From positions 7,701,971-7,765,970 of the forward strand of contig CM071926.1 of assembly GCA_016081115.2 (NCBI GenBank): DNA of 64,000 nucleotides, written 5' to 3'. The translations under genes were made by a program, and so were the position numbers. Each line of letters opens with the position of its first letter. Within the stretch, counting starts at the first letter, position 1. Below are positions 11,260-22,954 of this stretch, piece by piece. Under the pieces are notes generated by a model, which made no database searches, had not been told where the DNA came from, and saw only the letters and a list, made by a program, of their open reading frames with translations. Source of the DNA: Rehmannia glutinosa (taxonomy: Eukaryota; Streptophyta; Magnoliopsida; Lamiales; Orobanchaceae).

Positions 11260-12125
11260 ACCAGGAAGATCGTAAGGATATGCGCGAAAAAATACTTAAG
11301 GAACATCTTGACCTTAAGTTAATTTCACCAGAGTGTCTCCATACTGGCCGATCCAGGGTTCTTAGTCGAAACCATGGAGATCAAAAGAGGAAAGCGAAGA
11401 CTTGTTATTAATTACAAGGAATTAATAACATTCTCGAGTTCGACGGATACTATATCCCAAGAGAACATCCGTTAATCGTATCAAAGGGGCCAAGATATTC
11501 TCAAAGTTCGATTGCAAATCTGGATTCTACCAGATTAAGATGGATGAAGAAAGCAAAAAGTTCACAACTTTCTCTACACCACAAGGACACTATATTTGGA
11601 ACGTGATGCCTATGGGATTGGCTAACGCACCCCAGATATATCAAAGGAAGATGGATAATCTCTTCAAAGATTATTTCAGTTTCATGTTCGTGTATATCGA
11701 TGACATTCTAATCGCATCAAAGAACATGAAGGAACATCTCAAACATTTGGAAATATTCTCGGATGTTTGTCACAAGAAGGATTAGTGCTTTGAAAAAGAA
11801 GGCGTTGATTGCAACAAGACAGATTGAATTCCTAGGAATTGAGATCGACGAATGCGGAATAATTCTACAAAGTCATATTGTAGAAAAGATACGGGGATTT
11901 CGGATACATTGAAAGACAAGAAGAAGCGACTTGAGTTTTCTTGGAGTTGTCAATTTTGCTTTGAATGTTCATAAACAATCTAGCACATTACGGAAGGTGT
12001 TTAGCCCATTGCTTAAAAAATGCAAGATATTCAAATGGGAGAATGAACATCAAGAAGGAATCAAGCAACTTAAGGAAGTTTGCAAAAATCTTCCAAAACT
12101 TGCAATTCCACAGGATGAAGATTAA
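11260..12125 (+). pseudogene. viral reverse transcriptase (broken)
   Basis: The best preserved viral part. The frame 11540-11785 has KKFTTFSTPQGHYIWNVMP, MGLANAPQIYQRKMDNLF and the catalytic VYIDDILIAS, with YIDD at 11693-11704. Downstream IEFLGIEID and SFLGVVNF continue the thumb/connection, and KWENEHQ marks the approach to RNase H. GHYxWxVMPxGLxNAP is characteristic of caulimovirid RTs rather than Ty3 or Ty1. Frame changes occur near 11785, 11830 and 11925. Confidence 0.88.
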
Positions 12126-12510
12126 CTGGTTCTTTATACGATGACAAACGGTGATTATTGGTGGCGCGGTACTTACAAAAGCTACACCAAATGGAGAAGT
12201 GCCATGCAGATCTCGCAGTGGTTTATTCACACCCGATGAATCAACTCGGTGGCATATCAACGAAAAGAATTCTTTGCAATGTAGGCTTTTAAAAAATGGC
12301 CTCTATTTTTACTTGGCTAAAAGTTTATCTTAAAAATTGATAATTCAAGTGTCAAAGCTTTTACGAAAAACAAAATTGAATCAAAACCGAGAAAAAGCTA
12401 GGATACTTAGATGGCAAGTCAATGTCAATATTATGATTATGATATTGTCATTATAAAATCTCATGAGAATATTCTTGCATTTTTCTAACAAGAGATGGAG
12501 GAATTGAAGT
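12126..12510 (+). pseudogene. viral RNase H (broken)
   Basis: Pieces in shifting frames give ESTRWHINEKE (position of a catalytic Glu), LKIDNSSVKAF and, near the end, FLTRDGG. These are the usual landmarks of caulimovirid RNase H, placed directly after the RT as expected. Confidence 0.72.
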
Positions 12511-12639
12511 GATTCCATCCTCACCGCATCAAGACATCTTGGAGACCACCGAAATGCTACTCCGAGAATTTGATACCCTGGTCATCAATGCTTGATTTGG
12601 GAAATTACAAAGGAATGATCGGGACAAAGTAACCGATCG

Positions 12640-13586
12640 TATACGAGCATGTGTCGGTCTCACTCTCGCTTGAGAACGGCATTTCAAGGGCCACTCCTCC
12701 GGCCGCTAATAAGCAAACGGAGCGTTTAGAGCGCAGGCTCCTCAACCTGCGCAGCAGAGGATTCAAGTACCTCTAGCACAAGTCCTAAGTCGGCGAAATG
12801 TTGGCCCAAGGAAAAACCGATACTCGAGTCAAATCCCGAGTTATCACATCAACCCAAAGACGTCCGGGGTAAAGGGCGAAGAGATCAATCTTAGGCCTAT
12901 GATGGGCACTTCTAAGGTTGATATTAACGAGATTAAAGTTTCTTCTTCTTGGCGAATACCAGGCAAATTGGGAGAAACTAATTACCAGCATGGAATATCT
13001 CCAAAAAAACAAAGATTGATGTTTCTGAAAATATCCAAGGGTTTGGATGCTACCAAATTCCAGCCCTCAAGCGGTAAAAGGTGGTACGAGTTTGGGGCTT
13101 TGGCCTCGCCTATACTACTTCACCAGGATTCCCGGAGATTACAAAATTACCGAAGTGGATCCGGGAAGTCACATTTCTGTTTATCTTTGGTCCAACAATG
13201 ACAACCTAAGACGAGGGGATACATTGGAGTCCGTATTTCATAAGTGCAAATGGCCGAGCCCGTCGGAAAAGGTGGACATGAAGCCTTTCATTACATTAGG
13301 CCAAGACCGGATGAAAGAGCCTTCGGAAATATCAAGGAGGCAAGTTCGTAAAGAAGTACAATTGGCCATGACCTTCACCAAGATCGATCACTACAAGAAG
13401 GGCATGGGGATTGTGGGTCTGTCTCACCGAGATAGACAAAGTCAAGTTTCCGTTCAAGTTCTACCGAGATTCGGTGAACGGGTCATTCCCGTTGAATACC
13501 ATGACAGAAAAACTACAAGGTTCGCAGAAGATCTGTTCGAGAAGAAGAAAATCTTCTATGGGAAAATAAGTCACGCCGGGGAGTAA
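12640..13586 (+). pseudogene. post-RNase H viral ORF region, unrecognised (transactivator position)
   Basis: A 179-codon open stretch (13047-13586) plus upstream pieces follow the RNase H. It is rich in charged residues, with no motif I can place. In cavemo/solendoviruses the translation transactivator/inclusion protein gene lies here, so position suggests that role, but I see no sequence proof. Confidence 0.4.
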
Positions 13587-13799
13587 AGAAACTCACCGAA
13601 ATATTGTAACATGACTCATATCGGCCATTGGGAACTTGGTCTGTCACGAATGTCAAAACCAGAAGAACCGGAATTTGGCAAAGGATTCGGCCAAAAGTCG
13701 ATCGGAGAAGACCCGACGACGGAGAAGAAAAGTCACAAAAGTATCCAAAGTTTGGGACCACCAAAAAGTAGATTCCCCAACAAAGCTAGTGGAGACATG

Positions 13800-14017
13800 T
13801 GACTCCAGACAGTAACAACCCACTTAGAAAAAGACGCGAAAAGTGGGTCCATGAAAGATGCCGTCCAATGCATTACAAGACAAAGGACGAGTCAGCAGGA
13901 TTTGGAAGTTTGCATAAAGAACTTGGATACCAGGACAAGATGGGGCCATCCATGTGAAGAAAGGAAAAGGCCAACTAATTGCTTTGCAAGTGGAAGCAAG
14001 CAATAATTCAAGAATTT
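13800..14017 (+). other. viral region before the promoter, no ORF seen
   Basis: About 220 bases between the last open stretch and the promoter with no long open frame. It is purine-rich, as is usual for upstream enhancer DNA of caulimovirid promoters. Confidence 0.4.
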
Positions 14018-14094
14018 GATGTAAGCGGTGGCGTCTTACATTCCAACAAGAGTTGAAGTCCGAAATTGAAATCCGGACTTACATCTATTTAAAC
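14018..14094 (+). promoter_or_regulatory. pararetroviral promoter (as-1-like element and TATA box)
   Basis: TGATGTAAGC at 14018-14027 followed by GTCTTACA forms an imperfect TGTAAG...CTTACA palindrome, like the TGACG/as-1 region of caulimovirid promoters. About 60 bases on, TATTTAAA (14086-14093) is a plausible TATA box. Poly(A) signals follow at 200-230 bases, the normal pararetroviral spacing. Confidence 0.62.
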
Positions 14095-14289
14095 CGAGTT
14101 TGAAGGAGGTGAGGACATCGAAAATTATCCTAAGTCTTCTACAATAAAAATTCTCTGTAATATTGAGTGTTTAGAATTTCAGAGTGTTTTCAGTTTTAGA
14201 GTTTAGTTTTTAATTTTATGTACAAGAGTGTAATAGCCTTTATGAGAGGCTAAACAGGTTTTCTCCTCCCAAAAGGAGATTACTGATGT

Positions 14290-14326
14290 AATAAATTTTT
14301 CTTTAAGTTCTTAATAAAATAAAGGC
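14290..14326 (+). terminator. viral poly(A) signals
   Basis: TAATAAAT near 14289-14295 and AATAAA at 14313-14318 lie just downstream of the presumed start site, producing the terminal redundancy of the pregenomic RNA in this virus family. Confidence 0.55.
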
Positions 14327-14560
14327 TGTTTGTTCAACATGTGTTCATAATGTACTATTGATTCATCCCTTTGAAGAATTACTTTTACGCCTTGGAGTAG
14401 GAAACGAACCAAAAGCATCTTGAGCCGATTTCCAAGGAGTCGGATAACTTGCGGATCATCTTCCCGAGGTGAGGTTGAACAGTGAGGAGTCGTTTGTCAA
14501 ACGATCCGGGGGCGATGAATTTTCCGATCGGTGGCGTTGCGAACCACTTAACCCTGGTCT

Positions 14561-14992
14561 TTGTTTTTGGCCAAAAGAGGTATGAATTTTAAGGGATTTA
14601 TTAATTTTACGGAAGCATGTTGGGCCTGATATGGTCGTAATGGACTATTTCCATTTTCACCTGTAAACCTTGGTTTGGAACTGATAACATAGAATCGAAC
14701 ATCTTTTAAAATTCTATGACCTGTTAAGTTTATCGGCTGGAAACCTGACATGATCTTTTTAAAACCTCCGTATGGAGACTGGATCTAAGTAGGTGTAACA
14801 ATGCCACGAATGAAACAGGAAATAGAAACCGAAAAGTGTTCGCATTCTGAAAATCTGCACGCGAATTAATCATATTTCCTTATTCTGTTATAAAGGGTAT
14901 AATGGGAACTTCAGTGCATATTTGAATCCTTTTAATAAGGATGGCCATAGTTGTAAATCAAACTTGAAATAAGGCCGTTTTGAACATACCCC
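14561..14992. other. right-hand MULE DNA
   Basis: Non-coding DNA between the viral leader and the MULE right end. The last 105 bases pair with the left end (6860-6965). Confidence 0.5.
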
Positions 14993-15035
14993 AATACATT
15001 TAAGGGGTTACTAATTTTTTTGAAGGAAAAAACTA

Positions 15036-15345
15036 AGGGCACGATTAGATATGTTTTCATTTTGAAAATTTTCTTTTTGCAAAAGAATAGTTTAAATAAA
15101 TTTTGAATGGAAAAAAAGGTGAATTTTAAAAATGTGATTAAATATGAGATGAAAAAGTGATGATGAAAGTTGATTTAATATAAAAATAGTGAATTGTAAA
15201 ATTTGTGGGAGGATGTGTAATAATGAAGAGTTTTTTTGTGAAAAAATGTGTAGATGTGATTGGTAAGAAAAAAAAGTAAAAAAATAAAAGTGAGTGAATA
15301 GAATATATTTACTGAAAATTTTCACAAACAATTGCATGTCGGGTT
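15036..15345. mobile_element. possible small MITE
   Basis: An AT-rich segment whose left end (GGGCACGATTAGATATG then TTTTGAAAATTTTC) is weakly repeated in inverse at the right end (GAAAATTTTCACAAACAATTGCATGTCG). No target duplication was identified; tentative. Confidence 0.3.
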
Positions 15346-15589
15346 AAAAAAATTCTCTAATGGAACAAAAATAAAAATCTTTTCATATACAATCGCAACC
15401 ATTGCTTTTATATGCTTTTAGGGGAATTACTATTATTTTTCAAGGAAAAAAATCAATACTTTTAAATGCCCCTAGTGATACTATGACACTTGCATAATAT
15501 TACAAAATTGTAACGCGTCATGCAAATGATACTATGTGTTCGGAAATTTATTGTATAGATTTTGATGGTGCTTAGAAGACTTTGTATTA

Positions 15590-16990
15590 GGAAGTTGGCA
15601 TACCCCATTTTTGTATGAAAATTCTACTTTGTAATAGATATAAAATTAGATTAGTCAAGTAGCGATTAAGTAGATTTGCGAAGACTTGTTGAAGAGTCTG
15701 AGAGAAGAATCACCGTGTCGCGGTGAGTTGATCAAGAGACTTTCATCAAGTACATCGGTAGAAGAATTACAATAGAGTCAACCAAGGAATGATTAAGATG
15801 ACTCAAGTCAAAGAAAGGGTAAAGCAAATCAAGGACTCAAAGACAATCGAAAAGAGTCTGTTTGCATTGAAATCGAAAAACTTACCTATTTTAGTAATGA
15901 AGACAGACGTGCAACCTTAAAGTGTTCTGCTTTGAAAAAATGCAAGAGGAATAAGCAAATGAGAAGCTTGCGAGAATCTTTGGCATCTTTTCGAAATCGC
16001 AAAAGGCTGTAAACAAGGTTGGGTTAACATTAAATCTTTTACTAAGACAAGACAAACCAATGAAAACTAAGTAAGAGTTTGAATTTTTGTCTCTCTCTTT
16101 TACGAACAAAATTCAAACTCCTACTATAAAAGCGGAGGAATTTTTCGAGAGTAAAGAGCGACACATAACTCGAGAAGCAATATTGAATTGAAAAGCAAAA
16201 ACGCAAATACTCTCTCTTGAGCTAAATTTAAAATCCTCAAGCCAAAATCGAAGACACTTTATCCAACACTCCCAAGTAAAAAGATCGAAATTGTTCATCA
16301 AGTTGAAGAGGAAAAACATTTGTGAAAACAAATGGGTCTATTCTTCCAAGGATTGAAGGAAGATTAGTGAGGCTCAGTCAAACCAGGTTTGAATCTAAAG
16401 GAGGGTTGTGTGATTAATTCCGAAGATTCAAGAGTCAAGTAGCTTAGCAAACTTAGCTTGCGAAGAGTTGAGTCCCGAGAAGATTAGTTGGTTGTGTGAT
16501 CAAATCGAATCTTGGACTGTACTTTTGTAACTAAGTCATTGTTACATTAGTAGATTCCTCCCGGAGTAGGAGGAGACTCGAGAGTGGAGTAGAGAAATTA
16601 TCCCATTCTCGAAGTACTATAAAATTTCGTGCTCTTTATTTTACCGCATTAATTTCTCCACTTTATTTTTCTTTATATTTGTTATCCATCAAGATAATAA
16701 CTCATTAAAAAAGTATATGTGTTAACAAGCCAATCTTAAAAGGGTGTAAGACTTAGTTGTTTAACAAGAAGTGATTTTCTAAAAGTTAACTTCACTCAGT
16801 TGAGTTATTCTATTAATAGCTCTCTGGGAACTGTGAGTGGTTAATTCTCCTTCGAAGCTTAACACAATTGTCTAAAAGACATAGTTGCTTCTTGTAACTC
16901 GATTTTAAAGATCGAAAAAATTGGTAAAGTCTATTCAACCCCCACTTCAAGACTTTACTTTGCACCCCTGGGACCTACACTATAACACTC
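15590..16990 (+). repeat. candidate solo LTR
   Basis: A 1.4-kb non-coding block, less AT-rich than its flanks, with a strong TATA box (CTATAAAAGCGG at about 16123-16134) and a right end with ATTCAACCCCCACTTC, reminiscent of the end of long SIRE/Maximus-type copia LTRs. No internal domains lie beside it. Diverged direct repeats (ACTATGACACT near 15480, ACTATAACACT near 16980) flank it. Exact ends are not fixed. Confidence 0.4.
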
Positions 16991-17181
16991 CTATATTACA
17001 AAAATGTACCACCACCCCTAAATCTTACAATAATATCGTTGCCTAATATTTCAAACATACCATTGGGTTTTGGTTTTGGGTTTAGGTCTAGGTTTGGGAT
17101 ATGTATGACGCATTTTGACTCGTTAGGCGATGATACAAGTTTTTGTCTTTTATTAATTATGTGTACATGATTATCTAAATA

Positions 17182-18146
17182 CTAGAACAATACACGTGTA
17201 TTACACGAGATTGTCAAAAGACAAAGTTTTGGTGTCGCAAATTTATATGTAATGGTTATATGATATCCAAATTACTAATTAGAAATACTAAAAATCAAAT
17301 TCAATATTTAGAAGAGTATCATAGAAATCGTTCACTTTAAATTAAAAACTTCTTTGTAAACTATATTCAATAAAAATATCAAGTGTATCGCCATTATGTT
17401 TTGACATTTAAAGAATCACTTAGTTAATTGTGCTAATCATTAATCAAAAGTGTCAAATAAAAATCTCTTCCATTTTTTAAAATTTCTACAAAATTTAAAT
17501 AGGTAGACAAATACTATTTATTTAGTTTTACACACAATCCGATTAGGTAAAATTACTTCAATTAAATTTGAATGATATTGGTAAGCAACAAAAAAATTGT
17601 TATTAATAAATTGAAATAGTCTATTTTTTTGTGTGTTTGTTTTTTTATATTATTTTTACATTTTAGATCATAATAACCTATATAAATATCTTTTAAATTT
17701 GTTATATTTTAAGTTCAATAGAAAAGTTTTCCAAGCATGAAAAATTCTTAAAAATAAGTAACATATTTGCATGTTTTATTGTCAAGCGGGCAAAAAAATC
17801 TTTTTGGTTTTGACGATGTTTATAATCGGAATATCATCCAGGAAGGTCTCTATTTATGGGGTGTTTGTTCTTATTTTTGCATTTTATTTGATACATAATA
17901 ATATAATATAATAACTTAAAAGATAAAAAATTTAAAGAACATAAATTTAGAGATAAAAAATTTAAAAGATATTGTAGATAGAATCCTTGATTTTTGGATT
18001 ATTTGTTATCTTTTAAATTTGTTCATAGAATCGCCACATGGATAGCCGCTATGTAGAATTAGAAGAATGAGAAGTTGGCAAATGTCTAATATTAATGAGG
18101 TAATCACATGTGACAACTTTATTTTTCTTTTAATATATAGGATAGA
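17182..18146 (-). mobile_element. Helitron, non-autonomous, copy 2
   Basis: On the - strand it starts TCTATCCTATATATTAAAAG (from 18146) and ends CTAG (17185-17182), between A and T. It aligns along its length with 4800-6192 (for example GTTTTGGTGTCGCAAATTTA and AATATCAAGTGT occur in both). The 3' hairpin is weaker here (ACACGTGT plus mismatches). No coding; it lacks the hAT-like insert of copy 1. Confidence 0.82.
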
Positions 18147-18431
18147 TTTTTCCATATTCTAAATCTTATACAAAAACAATAATTCCATGTGATAAATTAT
18201 TTATTTAATGATAATAAAATAATCTTATTGACAAATTAATATCTTAGTTAGTCAATATGCCATCAATAAATAATATATTAAAATTTAGATGATATATTAA
18301 ATTATTAATACTTATTAGTTAAAATATATCTTCTAATAACTACTTCGTATTAAATTATTTATATAGAAAATAGAACTATTAATCAATTAAATCTTTGGAG
18401 ATTGATTTTACATAAACCTACATTTTATATA

Positions 18432-19770
18432 GAGGAAAAAAATACTAAACCCGCCAAATTATATGGTTTTTTGTACTTTACTATATGAACTAATTTTTTT
18501 ACAGATTTACCATACAAAATATACAAGTTTTGCACTTTGCCCTCTGAGGTCATCGCCGATGGAATATTCTCCAAATATTCGCACGTGCCCTCCACGTGAG
18601 GGCAAAAAACGTATTTGCCTAAAATGCAAACATAAGTTGTTACACTTTACCATCCGAACTTTATTAAGAATTTCACTTTAGCATCTCAACTTTGCACAAT
18701 TTTCACTTTGCCATATCAATTTTTAAAAAAAATTAAAAAAGTTATGTCCATATGCATTTATTTATCTCATTTAATACATAAAAATCAGAAAAATAAGTTT
18801 AAACCATATAGTGCACCGAATCGAAACAGAAAAATTCAATGGATAAGGAAATTATTTTTATAATATATATATTCTCGTATATATTACTTATGTTTGTATT
18901 ATAATGTATAATTTGCATACTAAAATTAGTAAAATAATAAATATATATTAATATTATGATTATAATATTTATTATTATATTCTTTGCAAAATTTTGATTT
19001 ACGAGATACCCGACCGATATACGAAAAAAATTATGGTAAAAGTTTGAGTCGAACGATTATTTTGGTACAATATTTAGTACACCGTCGTACCAAATTTTTA
19101 TGTTCTCATATGATTTTTGTTCGTTCGCCAAATACCTATTGAATTTAATCGCTACTTGTAAGAGTACGAATGCAATGTAGTGCGATAAATCGACCAAAGT
19201 TATCTCACAAGAAAAGATTAACCAAGCGTGTAATTATTTTGATTTATGAAATATATAAATAATTCCAAAACACTATAAAAATTTAACTAAGAATTAGAAG
19301 TATATATTTAAAGCAACATCACATTAAAAAATTGGGATGAAATTCATATAAAAAATGTTTAAACTCACTAAACCATAAACCTAAACCCTAATTATCTCAT
19401 TGATAGTATATTTTATTGAGGTAAATGTTACTTAAATTTATTCTTTTATGAATATATACACATAATTTTTATATTTTTTAAAAAATGATATGGCAAAGTG
19501 AAATTGTGTAAAGTTCATATGGCAAATTGAATTTTTAACAAAGTTCATATGGTAAAATGTAACAATTTTTGTTTAAATATTTGGCAAAGACGGTTTTGCC
19601 CTCACGTGGAGGTTTCACGCCGGAATATTCTAAGAATATTCCAATGGCGATCGCCGTTGTATGGTAAAGTGTAAAAACTTTGGTAGTATGCATGGTGAAA
19701 TATAAAAAAATTAATCCATATAGTAAAGTATAAAGACCCGTATAGTTTGGGGATTTAGTGTTTTTTCCTC
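18432..19770. mobile_element. non-autonomous MULE with long inverted ends
   Basis: Begins GAGGAAAAAA and ends TTTTTTCCTC; about 300 bp at each end (18432-18735, 19478-19770) are inverted copies, including CCACGTGAGGGCAAAA and its complement. TTTTATATA flanks both sides (18423-18431, 19771-19779), a 9-bp duplication of Mutator type. The AT-rich middle has no transposase. The repeats could fold into a long hairpin RNA. Confidence 0.85.
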
Positions 19771-19779
19771 TTTTATATA

Positions 19780-21930
19780 TGCTAACTTTATTATGACAAA
19801 CAATTGATTTAGAATTAGATTACTGATACTTTTTTTTACCTAAAAATAGTCAACCTAAGTAATCATATCATATTAATTAGAAATAACAAATGTTTGGTCA
19901 AAAATAGATAATGTAGATCTTTGACTATATTTTATACGGGAGCGTCAACAATAAAATTTATTCCATTATTTGCTTATCCAGATGACTTGACTAATTCAAA
20001 TCCAATATTTTTGAAAAAATTGGTAGCTATCATATTTAGTTATCACATTACGGATTCAGGCAACGTTTCCTACCAAACAAACATGGCCAAAATTGAAAAT
20101 ATCTTACCCTTTTAGTAGGAATCAAACCTAAAATCTAGAAAGTTTTATGACCTAATTTGCATTAATACTAAAAAAAGGTAATTAGTTGTTATTACTATTG
20201 AGTCGGTCAAAACAAGTAAAAAATAATCTAAATGTCTATTTCATATTTTATTTTTAAATTATTATTTTATTTTTTTAATTTCTCTTTTTAAAAATATTTA
20301 AGACTTAAAAATGGTACTTTATTTAAATTATCTTGAATTTTGAGCTTTGCTATATATTTTTATTGGTTTTTTCCCCTTTAAAATGTATTACATAAAAATT
20401 ACTCTATTAATATTTTAAATTGACATAATATAATAAAAGAAAAATTATTTTTCATTAGACCAAATTAGATCGACTATTATCTGTCCATCCGATTGAACCA
20501 CCGACCGAAGACCCATTTGATCACCATCCAGTTATAAAACCACTGCAAAAATTTATATGTACTACTAATTTGCAACCATGTTGCAAATTTAAAATTATCT
20601 GAAAGCATGTTATTTTTAAAAATGAATTAAATCATTTATTTTCACTCAAATTTGAATCTTGATTCAAAAATTTATTTTCGTTTTCTAAAATAAATATATT
20701 GAAAAGTTGTCAAATCTCATATGAATCCCAAACTTTAATTATTAAAAAGTTAGGTTTAATCCTTTCAAAAAAAAAAAAAAAAAAAAAAAAAGTTAGGTTT
20801 AATAATTTGATTTGAATTCTGTTTGCTAGACACAGGATAATTTGATATATAAGTATAAGACAATTGGGCATGGCACTAAATTATGAGCTTGAAGTCAATA
20901 AAGTTTTGGGTTGGGTGCACCTGCTATGTTCAATATTCCAAGGGCCAACTGTTATATTCTTTAATTCCATAATACATGTATACTTTAACTGGGCACAATA
21001 CAACAGGGGCAATGGTATTTGAGAATAAAATTGCAGCTTATTTTGATATTATATTTATACATAGTTTGTTTGTATTTGTTTATAAATTATGCAGAAATCA
21101 TTTCAATTATTTTATGATTATGACATATAATTTAAGATGATTACTTAATTATAATTAGTCCATTCATAAATTTTTAGGATTGTAGTTTTTTTATTATTTT
21201 AAATGACATTCCATTAATACTTCTAAATAAATTTCAAATAGTTTTTATTAAATTTAAAATATGTACTTATTAAGATAGAGTATAATTCATCAAGTATATA
21301 TTATGACAAGTAAGTACATATAATATGTTCACTAAATATCTTACCTAAAAATTCAAAATAGTATTTGTAATGAAATAGAAATATATTTTAAATTATCCAT
21401 GAATACTATATAGGTATAATACGAGTTTTAACTAACAGAAATGACACAAACTACATTAATATATAATTATGTAATTATAATTATATTTAAAAAGGTAGCA
21501 ATAAAAAATTACAAGGGTTCAACAATTAAATATATTTATATCTATTATATATGTTGTACTTTAAGAAACTATATATAACAAAGTATTTGATGTGCAAGAA
21601 ATTCATACTAAATTATATAATTAAAAGTAAAAGTTTTAGACACATATGTTTGATACTTATTATTTTTTTTATTATTTTAGGGATGTTAAACAGTGTCAAA
21701 CACACATATATATTTATATAAATGTTACACATATGTCTATAAAACATCTCCAATTAGATTTAAAAAAAAAACATAAATTTCCCGCAAGATTTGTGAAGAA
21801 TAAATTACTAAAAAAACATTATAATAAAATAAATTTTGAAATGTGAACATTATGGAACGAACAAACCCAATAAATTCCTTGCTTCCAAAATTTAACTTTT
21901 ACCTCCATTTATTTAACGTCTCTATATCCA
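19780..21930. other. AT-rich intergenic DNA, no gene seen
   Basis: About 2.1 kb, strongly AT-rich, no convincing coding frame. The only structured item I see is a poly(A) insertion near 20745-20810. Confidence 0.5.
20742..20810 (+). mobile_element. poly(A) insertion with target duplication
   Basis: AAAGTTAGGTTTAAT stands before CCTTTC plus a run of about 25 A, and again directly after it. This is the signature of target-primed reverse transcription of an RNA whose body was almost wholly lost (extremely 5'-truncated LINE- or SINE-type event). Confidence 0.6.
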
Positions 21931-21934
21931 CCCA

Positions 21935-21942
21935 TATATATA
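21935..21942 (+). promoter_or_regulatory. TATA box of the RING-PHD gene
   Basis: TATATATA followed by ACAGAGAG lies upstream of a CT-rich leader (21980-22090) typical of plant 5'UTRs. The start codon is about 1 kb downstream because the leader appears to contain one or more introns. Confidence 0.5.
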
Positions 21943-22954
21943 CAGAGAGAAAAAGCAGTAAACTCTGTAGAAATTAGTTTGGCTTATTTCAGCATTCTCT
22001 TTCTCTCCCTGGTACCTTTTCTTTCTCTCTCTAGAACTTGAAATTTTCCCCGAGTGCCCTTTCTTTTTTCTTTTTCTTTTCTTTTTTTTCTTGTTTTGGT
22101 TTTCTTTTGTATCTCCTTTTTCCTATCAAAGATATATTTTCTTGATTTATTTTGAAAATTAATGGTAATTATTCATTCTTTGTTTCAATTGAATTGATGT
22201 CAGAAATGGGATTACGTTGTCAATTAATTTTCTGTTTTTGTTTGCTTGCTTGTTTGTTAAAATTGTTCTGCTGATTGAATATTGGTTATATTTTGATCGG
22301 AAATTGAATAGATTACTGATGGGCGAGAATGTTAGTACTCTGAGTTGATTTCGATCTAGGGTTTGTTTTGGGATTTCATTTCAGGTATAAATCGGATCAA
22401 TTTGTTTCAGAAATTTCTCCCCAGCCCCCTCTTTTTTTGTTTTTTTTTTTGGGAGAGGGGTGGTGTAGGTGGAAGGAGCTTGCAGGTGAACATTTTGGGA
22501 CTTAGTTTCGGTTTTTAGTATTTGGATTTAGCTTATTTGATTGTTCTAATATAGAAATGACAAGGGATCGAGAATCTTGATTATTCGATTTGCTAGTTTA
22601 ACATTATTGCAGAGACTAGTTATTGAGGAAATGTTGATCTTGCCATGTCTGGGAGATTAACTGAATTTCCAGCTCATACTGTAATAATTACTGGGCAGGT
22701 ACTTGCTATAGATATCAATCATTGAGCCGTTTCCTCCGTCTTGCTTGTTTTGCAATGAGGAACGTTGAAATAGGAATTATTATATTTGAAGCAATTTTGA
22801 TATCTATGCCAAATCTTCTAAAAGAATGAAAGGAAATGTGGATGTTAGAGTTTATTAGCTAGATTCAGTCCATTTCCGTCCTATATATTGAGACCATGAG
22901 CTGTTATATGGTTTAGTTTCAAATCATTTCTTCTAATTTGTGGGTACTGAGCAG

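Larger units (their letters stand above)
7023..14560 (+). mobile_element. endogenous caulimovirid (pararetrovirus), near full length, decayed
   Basis: The segment begins at a tRNA-Met-like primer site and runs through coat protein core and zinc knuckle, movement protein, aspartic protease, reverse transcriptase, RNase H, a further ORF region, then promoter, poly(A) signals and leader. This is one whole viral genome opened at the primer-site discontinuity, about 7.5 kb. The coat-before-movement order fits the Cavemovirus/Solendovirus branch better than badnaviruses. There are stops and frameshifts in every region, so it is not replication competent. The right boundary is approximate: leader-like sequence fades into MULE-like DNA after about 14560. 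Confidence 0.88.
6860..14992. mobile_element. Mutator-like element (MULE) containing a pararetrovirus copy
   Basis: The ends GGGAACTGATTGGAAATAGCC (left) and, inverted, GGGGTATGTTCAAAACGGCC (right) are related over about 105 bp, including the shared AATGGC and TACCCCTTA/TACCCTTTA parts. AATACATTT stands on both sides (6851-6859 and 14993-15001), a 9-bp duplication of MULE type. Because the target is itself a repeat with AATACATTT units, the duplication alone would be weak; together with the inverted ends it is convincing. No MULE transposase is seen. Nearly all of the interior (about 7023-14560) is viral. Confidence 0.7.
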
